A stretch of 64,000 nt of DNA from Helianthus annuus. Lineage: Eukaryota; Streptophyta; Magnoliopsida; Asterales; Asteraceae. The notes under the pieces were generated by a model. The model worked only from the letters and a program-made list of their open reading frames with translations. It had not been told where the DNA came from and searched no databases. The position numbers and the translations under genes are program-made. Positions 11,758 through 24,952 of this stretch are shown piece after piece. The first letter of the stretch is position 1. The number at the start of each line of letters is the position of its first letter. The stretch is taken from assembly GCF_002127325.2 (NCBI RefSeq), contig NC_035449.2, positions 143,816,946 to 143,880,945 of the forward strand, read 5' to 3'.

Positions 11758-14700
11758 TCACATGAAATATTTCTTCAAGTGGACAGCATTCCAGGCTCTT
11801 GGTAACAAATTACCCTCCATGGTCAGCAGTCTATATGCCCCCTTTCCTGCTTCGGCTTCGATCAAATAAGGGCCTTCCCATTTTGGTGCCAATTTCCCAT
11901 CAGCAGGATTGGTGGTATTCTGGAATGCTTTTCTCAATACCATATCCCCAACTTGGAATTTCCTTATCCTGACATTTTTGTTATAAGCAGCAGCCATTCT
12001 TTGTTGGTAGCTAGCCGTCCTTATCCTAGCCAAGTCTCTGATTTCCTCAATAGTATCCAAGTCTTGAACCAAGTTCTGATCATTTTCCTCAGGATCACGG
12101 GTACTTGTTCTAGCAATTGGAACCACCATTTCTGTTGGGATCACTTATTCTGCCCCAAACACCAAAGAGAAGGGTGTTTGACCAGTAGCATTCTTGGGAG
12201 TTGTCCTATCAGCCCAAAGCACATAAGGAAATTCCTTTGCCCATTTCCCCTTCTTGGATCCAAGTTTCTTCTTCAGATTGTTGATGATGATCTTGTTGGA
12301 TGATTCTGCTTGACCATTAGCTTGTGGGTGGACTGGTGTTGATGTTATCATCTTAATCCCCCAGCTGTCACAAAAGTTAGTAGTTCTGCTCCCAATAAAT
12401 TGGGAACCATTATCACATACAATTTCAGAAGGAATGCCAAATCTAGTTATAATATTTCTCTTAATAAAGGATATAACTTCCTTTTCTCTGACTTGGGCAA
12501 AAGCTTCAGCCTCTATCCACTTGGAGAAGTAGTCAGTCATAGCAAGCATGAACACTTTTCCACCAGTTGCCTTAGGGAGCTTGCCGACTATATCCATCCC
12601 CCATCTCATAAATGGCCAAGAGGATGGTATAGGATGTAGAAATTCAGCCCGGCTGATGAAGGATATTGTTGTGTCTTTGACAAGGATCACACTTCTTAGC
12701 ATACTCCACAGCATCCCTTTTCATAGTTGGCCAGTAGTATCCTGTCCTTAAGATCCTTGAGAACAATGCCCTGCCCCCAGTGTGGTTTCCACAATCTCCT
12801 TCATGGAAATCTTTTAAAACTTCTTGAACTTCAGGATCCTCGATACATCTTAAATATGGTCCTGCAAGAGATCGCTTATACAGCATATTATTTAAGATTG
12901 TGAATTGAGATACCTTAATTCTGAAAGCCCTAGGGTTTTCTCCCATAGGAATCTCTCCGTGTTGTAAGTATCTCATGATTGGTGAGATCCATGATCCTGA
13001 ACAAGATTGAGTATCCTCACTAGGGATCATTGCAGAATCCTCTTCTATTTCCATGGCCACCTGATTTTCAATAGCAGGAGCCAGGATATGGATGATGGGG
13101 ATACTTATATCCTCTGGGATCTTCAAAGATGATCCTAGATTGGCCAGTGCATCAGCTTCTGTATTTTCTTCCCTTGGTACCTGTGTCAAACAGAAGAAAG
13201 CAAAGGAGAGTGCCAATTCTTTGACTATCTCTAAATATTTGGTTAGTTTTTCACCTTTAACAGCATAGGATCCATTAAAGTGATTAGTGATTAACAATGA
13301 ATCCACGTATACCTCAAGCTACCTGATCCCCATATGCTTAGAAATTTGCAAACCAGCAATTAAGACTTCATATTCAGCCTCATTATTAGTGGCTTGGAAC
13401 TCACAAGCTATGGAGTGGGGTATTATGTCCCCCTGTGGCGATTTTAGTAGTATACCAAGCCCCGTGCCTTTAACATTCGAGGATCCATCAGTATGTAGTA
13501 TCCAAGGATCCTTGGTTTCATCCAGCTGTTGGACTTCCAATTCGGCTTCCTTTTGTAAGTCACTACTGAAATCAGCCACAAAGTCTGCTAATGCTTGAGA
13601 TTTGATGGCTGTTCTAGGCTCATATCTTATATCATGGGCACTAAGCTTTACTGCCCACTTAGCCATCCTTCCGTACATCTCTGGTTTCCTGAGGACATTC
13701 TTAATTGGAAAATTAGTTCTAACAACAATAACATGGGTTTCAAAATAATGTCTTAGTTTAGTAGATGCCATAATTAGTGCAAGAATGAGTTTTTCAAGGT
13801 GTGAATACCTGGATTCAGCATCAAGTAAACTCTTACTTACATAGTAGACGGGATATTGTGTACCTTCATGATCCTTAACAAGGACTGCACTTACTGCTTT
13901 TGAGGATACCGCAAGATATAAGGATAACACATCTCCTTTTTCTGGTTTCATCAGTGCTTGAGCTGAGGACATGTATTCTTTGAGGGCTTGTAAAGCATTC
14001 TCGTGCTTTTCAGACCATTCGAATTTTTTGTTCTTTCTTAGGATATCATAGAACTCTTTACACCTTTCTGAGGATTTGGATATAAATCTGTTTAGAGCTG
14101 CTATCCTGCCTGTTAGCCTTTGCACATCCTTAGCGTTGGCAGGGGATTTGATATTCACCAATGCTTTGATTTGTTCTGGACTTGCTTCAATGCCCCTCTG
14201 GGTTACCATATATCCTAGGAATTTGCCTGCTTTAACACTGAAGTGACATTTTGAAGGATTAAGCTTCATGTTATAACTATCAAGGATATCAAATGCTTCC
14301 TCCAAATCCCTTAGGTGATCCTCAGCTTTTTTGGATTTTACCACCATATCGTCTATGTACACTTCCATAGTTTGTCCAATTTGATCCTTGAACATCATAT
14401 TCACCAGCCTTTGATATGTTGCACCTGCATTTCTTAATCCAAATGGCATAGCAATATAACAATATAAACCGGTTGGGGTCATAAAAGTCGTATCCTCTTG
14501 GTCAGATGGTTCCATCTGAATTTGTTGGAATCCAGATGATGCATCCATAAAGGTTAACAGTTCATGACCCGCCGTTGCATCCACCATGGAGTCAATGTGG
14601 GGTAATGGGAAAGGATCCTTGGGACATGCCTTATTCAAATCAGTGAAATCGACACATACCCTCCACTTTCCATTTTTCTTTTGAACAACAACCACATTGG

Positions 14701-15064
14701 CCAGCCATTTTGGATACTTTACTTCTCTAATCATACATGCTCGTAGTAATCTTTCTACCTCTTCCTGGATAATGGCATTTCTTTCTAGTGCAAACTTCCT
14801 CCTTTTTTGATGGATTGGTTTAACTGACCTGTCAATGCCAAGTTTATGAGTGATAATATCCTTAGATATACCTGTCATATCCTCATGTTTCCATGCAAAG
14901 GTAGATTTTCTTCTTTTGAGGAAGGATACGATGTCTTCTTTCATTTGTCCAAGGATCCCTGATCCGGTATAGATTTTGGATTCAGGATCATCAGGATCCA
15001 AGAAGATTTCGTCCACATCCTGCTCTCTTGGCTCCAAGACACCCCTTGGAGGATACTTTAATTG
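11758..15064 (-). pseudogene. pol: R5 pol, three disabling changes
   Basis: RT (VCVDFTDLN, YIDD) and the first RNase H are open from the leaky UAG to 13319. There a Tyr codon present in R4 and R6 has become TAG (13319-13321), inside the second, archaeal-type RNase H (HTDGSS, NNEAEYEVL). A one-base loss near 12650 shifts the frame between the integrase zinc finger (CDPCQRH) and its DDE core (TDYFSKW, CDNGSQF, NGQAE). A further TAA lies at 12145-12147. The C-terminal GPY-type module (PKWEGPYLIE) runs to the stop at 11758. This element could not supply its own polymerase. Confidence 0.88.
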
Positions 15065-17628
15065 CTATTGCTCCCTTGATCTCGAGGCTGGTTTCATTGA
15101 TGAGGTGTAACAATCCTTAGCCTCCTGTTGATCACTATCGATCTTGATTATTCCCCAAGGGCTAGGGAGCTTCACACATTGATGGTAGGTGGATGGGACT
15201 GCCTTCATATCGTGTATCCAGGGCCTGCCAAGGATAACATTACAACAAGACAAACAGTCAATAACACAAAATTTCTGATAATTATGTAATCCTTCCACGT
15301 AAATTGGGATTTTGATGTCCCCTAGGGTTTTCTTAGTTTCGCCACTAAATCCCACAAGCACGGAGGATCTTGGTATGATGTCTGATTCAGGAATACCCAT
15401 TTTCTTCAGAACATCAAGTTGGATAATGTTTACCGAACTTCCTCCGTCAATAAGGATCCTGCGGACAAAATGGTTAGAAATAAAGAGAGTAATAACTAAA
15501 CTATCATGATGAGGATCCTGGATGTTAATTCTATCATCCTCATCAAAGGTTATGATTTTTCCTTCCGAGACACTTGATGTTTGAATAGGTCTTTCTCCAT
15601 TATCCATTTTAGCTTCCTTTGCATGCCTCTTAGCTGCTGAAAAAGATGTACCACAAATGTCTGATCCTCCGGAAATAAAGTTTATCACTTGTGCATCTGC
15701 CGGAGGGGCTGGAGCTTTTTCAGGGATCCTTTCAGGATCCTGAGTCCTTTGCTTTTTTCTTCCCAACAATTCTTTTAAATGCCCCTTGCTCAACAGATAT
15801 CCAATTTCCATTCTTAATGCGATGCATTCTTCTGTTAAATGCCCAAAATCCTCGTGGTATGCACACCATTTTGATTTGTCTTTAGCTGCGGCTGGTTTGT
15901 CATTTTTTCTAGGCCATCTGGATTTTTCTCCTAGATTCTGCATTGCAAGGATTAGTTCATGGTTATCAACGGAAAAACAGTACTCAGAAATCGGAGGATA
16001 ACAGCATGCACGTTCTGGTTGTCAGTTATATTGTAGGATTTGAATTTGTTGCTTTTGAAAGAGGATCCTTGATTTTCTTGTTTTGAGGATCCTACTTGTC
16101 TCTCCTGGATCCTCTTGTCATCCTCTAGCCGAATGAATCTGAGTGCCCGAGTCCTTACTTCGTCTAGGTTCCTGCATGGTGTCATAACAAGATCATCATA
16201 GAACAATGAATCCCTCAGCAATCCCATTTTGAAAGCCTCAACAGCTGTGGCCACATCCAAGTTGGGAATGTCCAAGGATTCTTTACTAAATTTGGTTATA
16301 TAATCCCTTAATGATTCATTATGACCCTGAGTTATCCTATATAAATCACTAGTCAATCGTTCAAATTTTCTGCTACAAGAAAATTGATTATTGAATAAGT
16401 TAACTAAAATAGCAAACGAAGTAATAGAGTAAGGGGGAAGACTTAGCAGCCATTTAAGAGCTGATCCAGTAAGAGTGGATCCAAATCCCTTGCATAGGCA
16501 TGCTTCCTTTAACCTTTCCGGAATTGGATTGATCTCCATCCTCTCCCTGTATTGTGCTATGTGTTCCTCAGGATCCGTTGTACCATCATACAGCTTCATA
16601 GCAGGGATATGGAATCTTTTGGGTATCTCAGCATCACAAATTGGTGGTGCAAAACAAGATACCTTATGGCTTCCATCTGCAATCTCCGGGATAGGTTTGA
16701 CTACCCCTGGAACACTTGAAATCATATCCTTCAGTTTCTGCAGTTCTCTGGCCATAGCATGGTTGATACCTGTATCCTGCATGAATCCATGGTTTGTGGT
16801 AAGAGAATTATTAAAAGTGTTACCTCCCATCGGGTTCAAGTTAGGAACATTGGATGTGAATCCGTATTGCTGAGATTCTGGGATAATGGAGGGACCAATG
16901 GAAGCAATGGTCTGCATCGGAATAAAATCTCCTTGATGGACATCTGAACTTCCTGTCTGCAAACTCTTCGAGGATCCTGGTATCTGGAGGGATCCTTGAA
17001 ACTGGGATGATCCTGGGATGAGAAAGGATCCTTGACCCTGGGATAATCCTGGAACAAAGGAGGATCCTTGAACCTGGGATGATCCTGGAATAAAGGAGGA
17101 TCCTTGAAATTGCTGCGCTCCTGAGTAAGCTCCTGAATTCATGAAGGATCCCATATGCTGAGTATAGGGTCCTGCCGGCTGGAAATATGATCCTGATGCC
17201 TGAGTCACTGTTGATGAGCCGAAATGTACTCCTCTTGATCCACCCACATGTTGAATGTCTGGGATCTCTGATGGCTGAGAAGTAATCATCGGGGTATCAA
17301 AATTCAAAGATTTTGGCATCAGTGGGGAATGATCCTCTGCCGTTTTCTTTTGTCTTTTGAGATCTCCGATTTCCTTGAGGATCCTGTCATTAGTTTCATC
17401 CTGTTGCTGCATACGATCCCTCATCTGCAAAATTAAAGTAAATATATCACTAGTACTGGGAGCAGAAGAAGTTAGAGCAGAAGAAGATGAAGGTTTAGAG
17501 AAAATAGGAGTTGGTCTCTTCTCAGCATTTTTCTGAGATCCAGCTGGTGGTGGCGGCAAAGGTGGAGTGCCCTGAGATGAGTTGACTGCAGACATCGCTG
17601 TGGAGGTATTCTTCAACGATGAAGCCAT
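15065..17628 (-). pseudogene. gag-pro: R5 gag-protease with internal deletion
   Basis: ATG at 17628. The capsid domain is intact to NVHAV (about 16005). There a deletion relative to R6 removes the acidic EEDDE stretch, shifts the frame and ends the protein shortly after. The zinc knuckle (WCAYHEDFGHLTEEC, a C-x2-H-x4-H-x4-C form) and protease (LIDGGSSVNII) remain open in the downstream part. The final UAG at 15065-15067 is in the context CAA-UAG-CAA-UUA. Confidence 0.87.
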
Positions 17629-17706
17629 GCAACGCTCCGGAATGATCACCAACAGAAAAACTTTATTATGAATGAAGCACCAATTGCCCCACGGTGGGCG
17701 CCAAAC

Positions 17707-18424
17707 TGTTTTGGTCAAAAATCACACAAGGATTATGCAACCAAACTCTTTGTAAACGGGGAATTATGCTTGGTATGATGAACAAAGATAAGGATCACTT
17801 AAATGAAAATTGCACAAGTGACACAAGGATTTATACGAGGAAAAAGCCCTTGATCAATGAATGATCTCCAGCATAAAAAACCTCGGGTGATGGAAACTAC
17901 CGATCACCAAACTTCAATATAACAAACAATGTTTACAACTTTGGATGGTAACGAGCTAGGTACAAGGATCACTATAGTATCGTATGCTAGAGCGTGTGAG
18001 AAATGTGTTGTGTCTTCCGAATGCTGTAGAGTGCCATTTATATAAGCGTGTGTGGTTGAATTTTAGGCAAGTCACCTAACTACTAGCTCGTTACCCCTTT
18101 AGAAATAGAAGTAAATTTAGCCTAACTAATTGCCCGTAATTTGTGCTAAGTTTCCATATTCTCCAAAACGTCTATTTCCGGAGATGTATGTGCGAGATTT
18201 ACGTGAAAGATTCCTTAATAACGTTGCCAAGACCAGGTCCAACTCGTAATCCCTGCAAAACAACATTAAATTCAAAGAGAACAATCGTTAGTATGAGGAT
18301 CCTTAGGATGATCCATGATCCTGATCCTGAAGCTCTTCTGAGGATCACTATCTGCCAAAGAAACAAGGATCACTCGTTAGGATATCATGTAAGGATCACA
18401 GGTCATTAAAATCCTGCCCTAGCA
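17707..18424 (-). repeat. R5 5' LTR
   Basis: 718 bp, six differences from 7747-8464. The adjacent primer site lies on the gag side (about 17686-17703). Confidence 0.9.
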
Positions 18425-18449
18425 ATATGCCGACTAACCGTTAAGATCC

Positions 18450-18494
18450 TGACGTCATTGAGTTGACTATCCTGCAAAATCATCATTATAAATT
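18450..18494 (+). promoter_or_regulatory. R4 antisense-gene promoter
   Basis: TGACGTCA at 18450-18457 and TATAAATT at 18487-18494, 150 nt before the ATG-equivalent at 18644. R5 is inserted 26 bp upstream of the TGACGTCA, next to the MYB-like motif. Confidence 0.6.
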
Positions 18495-18643
18495 GAAGTT
18501 AGAGATAAGGGCTAGAGAGCATTTAAATCCGTGCGTTTCCTCTTTAAATCCTCATTAGAAGACTCGATCAGGTACTCTTCTCTCCTTTCTCTCTTCATCT
18601 TCTTGCTCTGTTTCTCTTCTTCTTTACCACCATCTCAATCAAA

Positions 18644-20244
18644 ATGATGCTATGATCCTCACCGGGTAAGGATCACAAGAAGAACAGCCCCTTGAAGAGC
18701 CAAGGGATCATAAAATATTCTGCAAAAGAACGTTGCTGCTTCACCGATCCACAGATCGACAGAATCCGCAACTGTTTTCCGGCGAACACCGTTTTTAAGC
18801 CATTTGATCCCACCGTTCTAAGCGACTTCCTGTCTGAAACCTGGGTAGCTTTTCCAGTCACCCTATTCACCATAGGATACACCTACCCTTTTCCAGCTTT
18901 AACCCAATCCTTCTTCTCTCTCACTGGCATTTCCTACATCCAGGCAATGCCTATGATCTGGAGGGTTTTGATCACTCTTGAAAGGATCATCGAGCAGCAG
19001 GGCATTGATCTGGGAATGTCGGAGCTTTCAGAGATGTACGATCTTGTTAGCCATGGGTCTCACCGATATCTACTTAAACATAAGCCCGGTCAAGAACATC
19101 CCATCTTCAAAGCCACTAAGAATGACACCAACTGGAAACGGCGATTCTTCTTTGTTAGAAGGGATTCTATCCCTGATGGGAAGGATCTGCCTAGAAAGTG
19201 GACCACTCATGGTAGGATAGAGGATCCTCAGAAGGATCACCGGATGAGTTTACTTCTGACCAGGATCACTAACATGTTTTCACTCTTTTGTGCAGCTATT
19301 TCTGTCTCACATCTCTTTAAAACACCTGCAACAAAGGAAAGGCTTGCTGCTTTGTGAAGACTTGATCCTGCCATAAAATCATTCAAAGCAAACACCCAGG
19401 ATTCTCAAGAAGTATCCTCAGGTTCTGTCACCATGTCAAGTAAGTATTTGTGTTTATATGTGATTAAATGATTAAATAAAATAAAATAAGGATACTTATC
19501 TGTTTTAAATGTGTAGGTGCTGGAAAATCCTCAAGATCTGCCTCCAAATTCAGTGTCACTGACCTTGACACTGTGCAATCCTCAAAGAAGAAGCTTCATG
19601 CCAGTCCAACTGTCTCGATCCCCAAGGCACCCATCTCTAAAGGCAAGGGTGGCAAGAAAAGGAAGACCTCTGAAGCCGAGAATCTACAAGGCTTGCCTCT
19701 GCTATGTCACTAGTTCCTTGAGTACTTTAACGAGGTAAGGATCACTAACTTAGCTTAAGTATCCTGCTCACTTGAGGATCACGTGATCCTGATCTTTGCA
19801 CTATCTTCTTTGTAGAAATTTGCTGAGATTGAAGACTACGTTGGAAATGTTGAAGAAATTGAGTAAAAGTATTCGGACCTCCAACAAGTAGCCGTGCTCA
19901 AGGATCACAAGATTGCTGCTCTCGAAAAAGACCTCAATGACGCCAAAACCCAGATGGCCAAAGTGTTGATCAATGTTGATTATGAGAAACATGAGCTCAT
20001 GGAGGGTGCTAAGGTCTCTACTGCCATTGCTATGTACAAGACCAAATTGCAAATGGCCCTGGAAGCTCAGGATCCTGACTTTGACAGGAGCAACTGGGAC
20101 GTTGATGGCTGGAAGGCTAGGTTAGCTGAGCTGGATGACGAAGAGGAGGCTGAAGAGGTTCTAGCAATCGAGGCTGGTGGCAGTGGCAAGGATCAGGGTG
20201 GAGAGGCAAGTGGAGCAGGAGATGGTGATGCAGCGAAGGTGTAG
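18644..20244 (+). pseudogene. R4 antisense gene, multiple stops
   Basis: Same four-exon layout: 18644-19211, 19296-19439, 19517-19734, 19816-20244, all with GT-AG borders. TGA replaces the fourth codon (18653-18655). TGA at 19355-19357 replaces CGA in exon 2, and TAG at 19711-19713 replaces CAG in exon 3. A further in-frame TAA lies early in exon 4. The Transposase_28-like domain, basic linker, coiled coil and acidic tail are otherwise recognisable and close to R7's intact copy. Confidence 0.82.
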
Positions 20245-20511
20245 CTGCAAGGATGGGCGATGATGGACAATTCTAGACAAAGCCGGAGCCCATTTTTTAT
20301 AGTTTGATAGTAGTTTTTGATGTTTCTAAACAATGATGGTTGGTATGTACTTTGAACAATAGTTTTTAGGATTATGGATCAAGGATCCTTAGACAATAGG
20401 TAGGATAATATGTGGTGGAGGGATCCTCTGTTTGGGGGATGAAGCCACTTGTTATCCTGCCGCCTTTTATTTCCTGCACTGCTATGACCGCATGAACAAT
20501 GGACACCCTTT

Positions 20512-20561
20512 GCCAACCCATGTGGACGGGCCACGTTTTGCTGGTAGAAATGTGGGTTGGC
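20512..20561. other. Conserved stem-loop (R4 copy)
   Basis: GCCAACCCA pairs with TGGGTTGGC, with the same loop core as in R5 and R6. Confidence 0.6.
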
Positions 20562-21034
20562 AATTTTGACAACCTTAAAGGGTTAAATATTTTGTGAATA
20601 AATAAAACTTTAACTTTTTGACTTATCCTGTGATGTTATCCTTATGAATCCTTTAGTTTCCAAGTGTTATTGTATATTTTGTTTGAATAAGAAAAGTTAA
20701 ACAAATTAAGTTTAAGAATTTTAGGATATGATCCAGGATCAAATATCCTATAGTCGGAAAAGATAAACTTTAGAAAAGTTATGCGATTTTGAAATCATTG
20801 TGTCTGTTGTCAAAGAAAAAGGGTCACTTATATAAATGATAAAACCAAAGTAATTTAAGGATCATACCTGAGGATCCAAGTTAGGATCCTAACTCCTTAA
20901 TAATCATAATCAGGATAATCAAGTAAGAAAAACCTTAGTGGAAGGTAAGGATCAAGGATCCTAACTTGTTTAACTTCAAAAACCTGAAATAGAATACAAC
21001 TTAGGACTAAGCCAACATATAAGACAAGTTAGTG

Positions 21035-21425
21035 ACTGGGGACAAGCCCAACAATTCTGGGGACAAGCCCAAAGGACAACTGGGGACAAGCCCAAAGGAT
21101 AACTGGGGACAAGCCCAAAGGATCGTATGTAAACTGGAGTATGGCCCTCACTGGCGACTATCCAAACTTTGTGACATGAAAATGCCAAAACCTTAGCTAA
21201 CGTGAAAACGTTAGAAACCTTAGGAACGGATGTATGGTACGTCTACCATTATACGTAGGATCCTGGATACAGCCAGTACAATGAAATTGTCAGCCCCTAA
21301 AGCGAGTACTGGTCCCATTGCCATGAACTGTACCAGGATCATCGTGCGCTACTGGCGATACTGGGGTCAAGCCCAAATAACTGGGGTCAAGCCCAAATAA
21401 CTGGGGTTAAGCCCAAATAACTGGA
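21035..21425. repeat. R4 3'-region tandem arrays and hairpin block
   Basis: Two arrays, about 21035-21121 (ctggggacaagcccaaagg) and 21359-21425 (ctggggtcaagcccaaata), flank a unique block. That block includes the stem CTAACGT-GAAA-ACGTTAG at 21197-21214. The second array is a diverged version (gggt for ggga), so the two amplified independently. Confidence 0.8.
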
Positions 21426-21651
21426 TACTTCTGTGGATAATCAATCCTTTTTTAAGGATACCTGAACCTTCAAAACTCAGAATCAAGTGAAAGGAGGATA
21501 AAGGATATAGGATCCTTATCCTTATATAAGAGAATAAAAGAATGAAATAGTTTGAGATTAGAATGTTACCAAAATGAGGATCATATGTTCTTGTAAGGAT
21601 CCTTCAAGGATACTTATCATGTGAGGATCATCTGTTCTGTAAGGATCCCTG

Positions 21652-24600
21652 TCACATGAAGTATTTCTTCAGATGGACAGCATTCCAGGCTCTTGGTAGC
21701 AAATCACCTTCCATTGTTAGCAATCGATATGCCCCCTTTCCTGCCTCAGCTTCAATCAAATAAGGGCCTTCCCATTTTGGAGCCAACTTTCCATCAGCAG
21801 GTGGTATTCTGAAATGCTTTCCTTAGTACCATATCACCAACTTGGAATTTCCTGATCCTGACGTTTTTGTTGTAAGCTCCAGCCATCCTTTGTTGATAAC
21901 CGGCCATCCTTATCCTTGCCAAATCCCTGATTTCTTCTATAGTATCCAGATCTTGAACCAAGTTTTCAGCATTTTCTTCAGGATCACGAATGCTTGTTCT
22001 TGCAGTTGGAACCACCATCTCTGTAGGGATTACTGATTCTGCCCCAAACACCAAAGAAAATGGAATTTGACCAGTAGCATTCTTGGGAGTTGTCCTATCA
22101 GCCCATAATACATAAGGTAGTTCTTCTGCCCATTTCCCTTTCTTGGATCCAAGTTTCTTTTTCAAATTGTTGATGATGATCTTGTTGGATGATTCTGCCT
22201 GGCCATTAGCTTGTGGGTGGACTGGTGTTGATGTTATCATCTTAATCCCCCAGCTGTCACAAAAGTTAGTAGTTCTATTCCTAATAAATTGGGATCCATT
22301 ATCACATACAATTTCAGAAGGAATACCAAATCTAGTAATAATGTTTCTTTTAATAAAGGATATAACTTCCTTTTCTCTGACTTGAGCAAAGGCTTCAGCC
22401 TCTATCCACTTGGAGAAGTAATCAGTCATAGCAAGCATGAATACTTTTCCACCAGGTGCCTTAGGAAGCTTACCAACTATATCCATTCCCCATCTCATAA
22501 AAGGCCAAGAAGAGGATATAGGATGCAAAAGCTCTGCTGGTTGATGAAGGATATTACTATGTCTTTGACAAGAATCACACTTCTTGGCATATTCCACAGC
22601 ATCCTTCTTCATAGTAGGCCAATAGTATCCTATCTTCAGGATCCTTGAGAATAATGCTCTGCCCCTAGTGTGGTTTCCACAATCTCCTTCATGGAAATCC
22701 TTTAAGACTTCTTGGATTTCAGGATCCTCAATGCATCTTAGATATGGTCCTGCAAGAGATCGTTTATACAACATATTATTCAATATTGTAAATTGAGATA
22801 CCTTAATTTTGAAAGCCCTAGGGTTTTTTCCTGTAGGAATCTCTCCATGTTGTATGTATCTCATGATTGGGAGGATCCATGATCCTAAATGAAATTGAGT
22901 ATCATCACTAGGGATAATTGCAGAATCCTCTCCTATCTCCATAGCTGAATGATCCTCGATAGCAGGGGTCAGGATATGGATAATATGAATCCTTATATCC
23001 TTCGGGATATTCAAGGATGATCCTAGATTAGCCAATGCATCAGCCTCTGCATTCTCTTCCCTTGGTACCTGTGTCAAACTAAAGGATACAAAAGAGAGTG
23101 CCAATTCTTTGACTATCTCTAAATATTTGATTAGCTTTTCACCTTTAACAGCATAGGATCCATTAAAGTGATTAGTGATTAATAATGAATCTACATGTAC
23201 CTCAAGATACCTGATCCTCATATGCTTGGCAATTTGCAAACCAGCTATCAAGGCTTCATATTCAGCCTCATTGTTAGTAGTTTGGAACTCACAAGCTATA
23301 GAGTGGGGTATTATGTCCCCCTGTGACGATTTTAGTAGTATTCCAAGCCCTGTTCCTTTGATATTAGAGGCTCCATCAGTGTAGAGTATCCAAGGATCCT
23401 TAGTTTCCTCTAGCTGTTGGACTTCTAATTCAGCTTCCCTTTGCAAGTCACTACTGAAATCTGCCACAAAGTCCGCTGAGGATTGGGATTTAATTGATGT
23501 TCTAGGCTCATATCTTATATCATAAGCACTGAGCTTCACTGCCCACTTAGCCATCCTCCCTGACATTTCAGGTTTCCTGAGAACATTCTTGATTGGAAAA
23601 TTAGTCTTAACAATAATGGCATGAGTTTCAAAATAATGTCTTAACTTAGCAGATGCCATAATCAAAGAAAGGATAAGTTTTTCTAAATGTAAATACCTGA
23701 ATTCAGTATCAAGCAAACTCTTACTTACATAATAAACAGGATGTTGTATACCTTGATGATCCTTAACAAGGACCGCACTTACTGCTTTTGAGGATACCGC
23801 TATGTATAAGGATAATATATCCCCTTTTTCTGGTTTCATCAAGGCGGGGGCTGAGGACAGGTAATCCTTAAGAGCTTTAAGGGCACTTTCATGCTTCTCA
23901 ATCCATTCAAATTTCTTGTTTTTCCTCAGGATGTCATAGAATTCCTTGCACTTTTCTGAGGATTTAGATATGAATCTGTTCAAGGCTGCGATCCTGCCTG
24001 TCAATCTTTGAACATCCTTAGCATTGGCAGGAGATTTGATATTCACAATAGCCTTGATTTGTTCTGGACTTGCTTCAATGCCCCTCTTAGTCACCATATA
24101 GCCTAGGAATTTACCTGCTTTAACACCAAAATGACACTTGGAAGGATTTAGTTTCATATTAAATTTATCAAGGATATTGAATGCTTCCTCCAAGTCTTTA
24201 AGGTGATCCTCAGCTTTCTTGGATTTAACCACCATGTCGTCTATATAGACTTCCATAGTGTGTCCAATTTGTTCCTTGAACATCATGTTGACTAGCCTTT
24301 GGTAAGTGGCACCTGCATTTCTTAGTCCAAATGGCATAGCAATATAACAATATATACCAGTTGGGGTCATAAAGGCTGTATCCTCTTGATCAGATGGTTC
24401 CATCTGAATTTGCTGAAATCCAGATGAAGCATCCATAAAAGTTAACAGTTCATGACCCGCGGTAGCATCCACCATGGAATCAATGTGGGGTAATGGGAAA
24501 GGATCCTTGGGACATGCCTTGTTTAAATCAGTAAAGTCGACACATACCCTCCACTTTCCATTATTCTTTTGAACAACAACCACATTGGCTAACCATCTTG

Positions 24601-24952
24601 GATACTTAACCTCCCTTATCATACCTGCTCTGAGTAGTTTATCTACCTCTTCCTGGATAATAGCATTCCTTTCAGGTGCAAACTTCCTCCTTTTTTGATG
24701 AACTGGCTTGAATGACCTGTCAATGCCAAGTTTATGAGTTATTACATCCTTAGATATACCTGTCATAACCTCATGTTTCCAGGCAAAGGTGGTCTTTCTT
24801 CTTTTAAGGAAGGATATCAGCTCCTGTTCAATGTCACTAAGGATCCCTGATCCTATGAAGATCTTGGATTCAGGATCATCAGGATCCATGAGGATTTCTT
24901 TCAAATCCTGTTCTCTTGCCTCCAAGACATCTCTTGAAGGATACTTTAATTG
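21652..24952 (-). pseudogene. pol: R4 pol, nearly complete, late frameshift
   Basis: Open for over 1,040 codons from the leaky UAG. RT (YIDD), RNase H (YVSKSLLDTEFRYLHLEK), archaeal-type RNase H (YTDGASNIKG, NNEAEYEAL, VDSLLIT, EADALANL), integrase zinc finger (CDSCQRH) and DDE core are all present. A 5-nt deletion near 21800 shifts the frame after RKAFQNT, so the C-terminal PKWEGPY module is read out of frame and the natural stop is at 21652. Apart from this lesion it is the longest open pol after R6's. Confidence 0.88.

Larger units (their letters stand above)
7747..18424 (-). mobile_element. R5: complete Tat-lineage element, non-functional genes
   Basis: Full-length element of 10,678 bp flanked by the 5-bp direct repeat ATATG (7742-7746 and 18425-18429). 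The two 718-bp LTRs differ at six positions (0.84%). It is inserted in R4 just upstream of R4's antisense-gene promoter. Despite the young LTRs, gag, pol and the antisense gene all carry stops or frameshifts. The LTR outer ends have each lost the consensus TGTTAGGG (TGTAAGGG on the left copy, TGCTAGGG on the right). Confidence 0.92.

Noticed and set aside
16475..16873. 132-codon plus-strand ORF, with relatives at 229-516, 4458-4661 and 28148-28435 (minus)
   Set aside because: Antisense shadow of the conserved gag capsid region in R5 and its relatives. Conservation follows gag.
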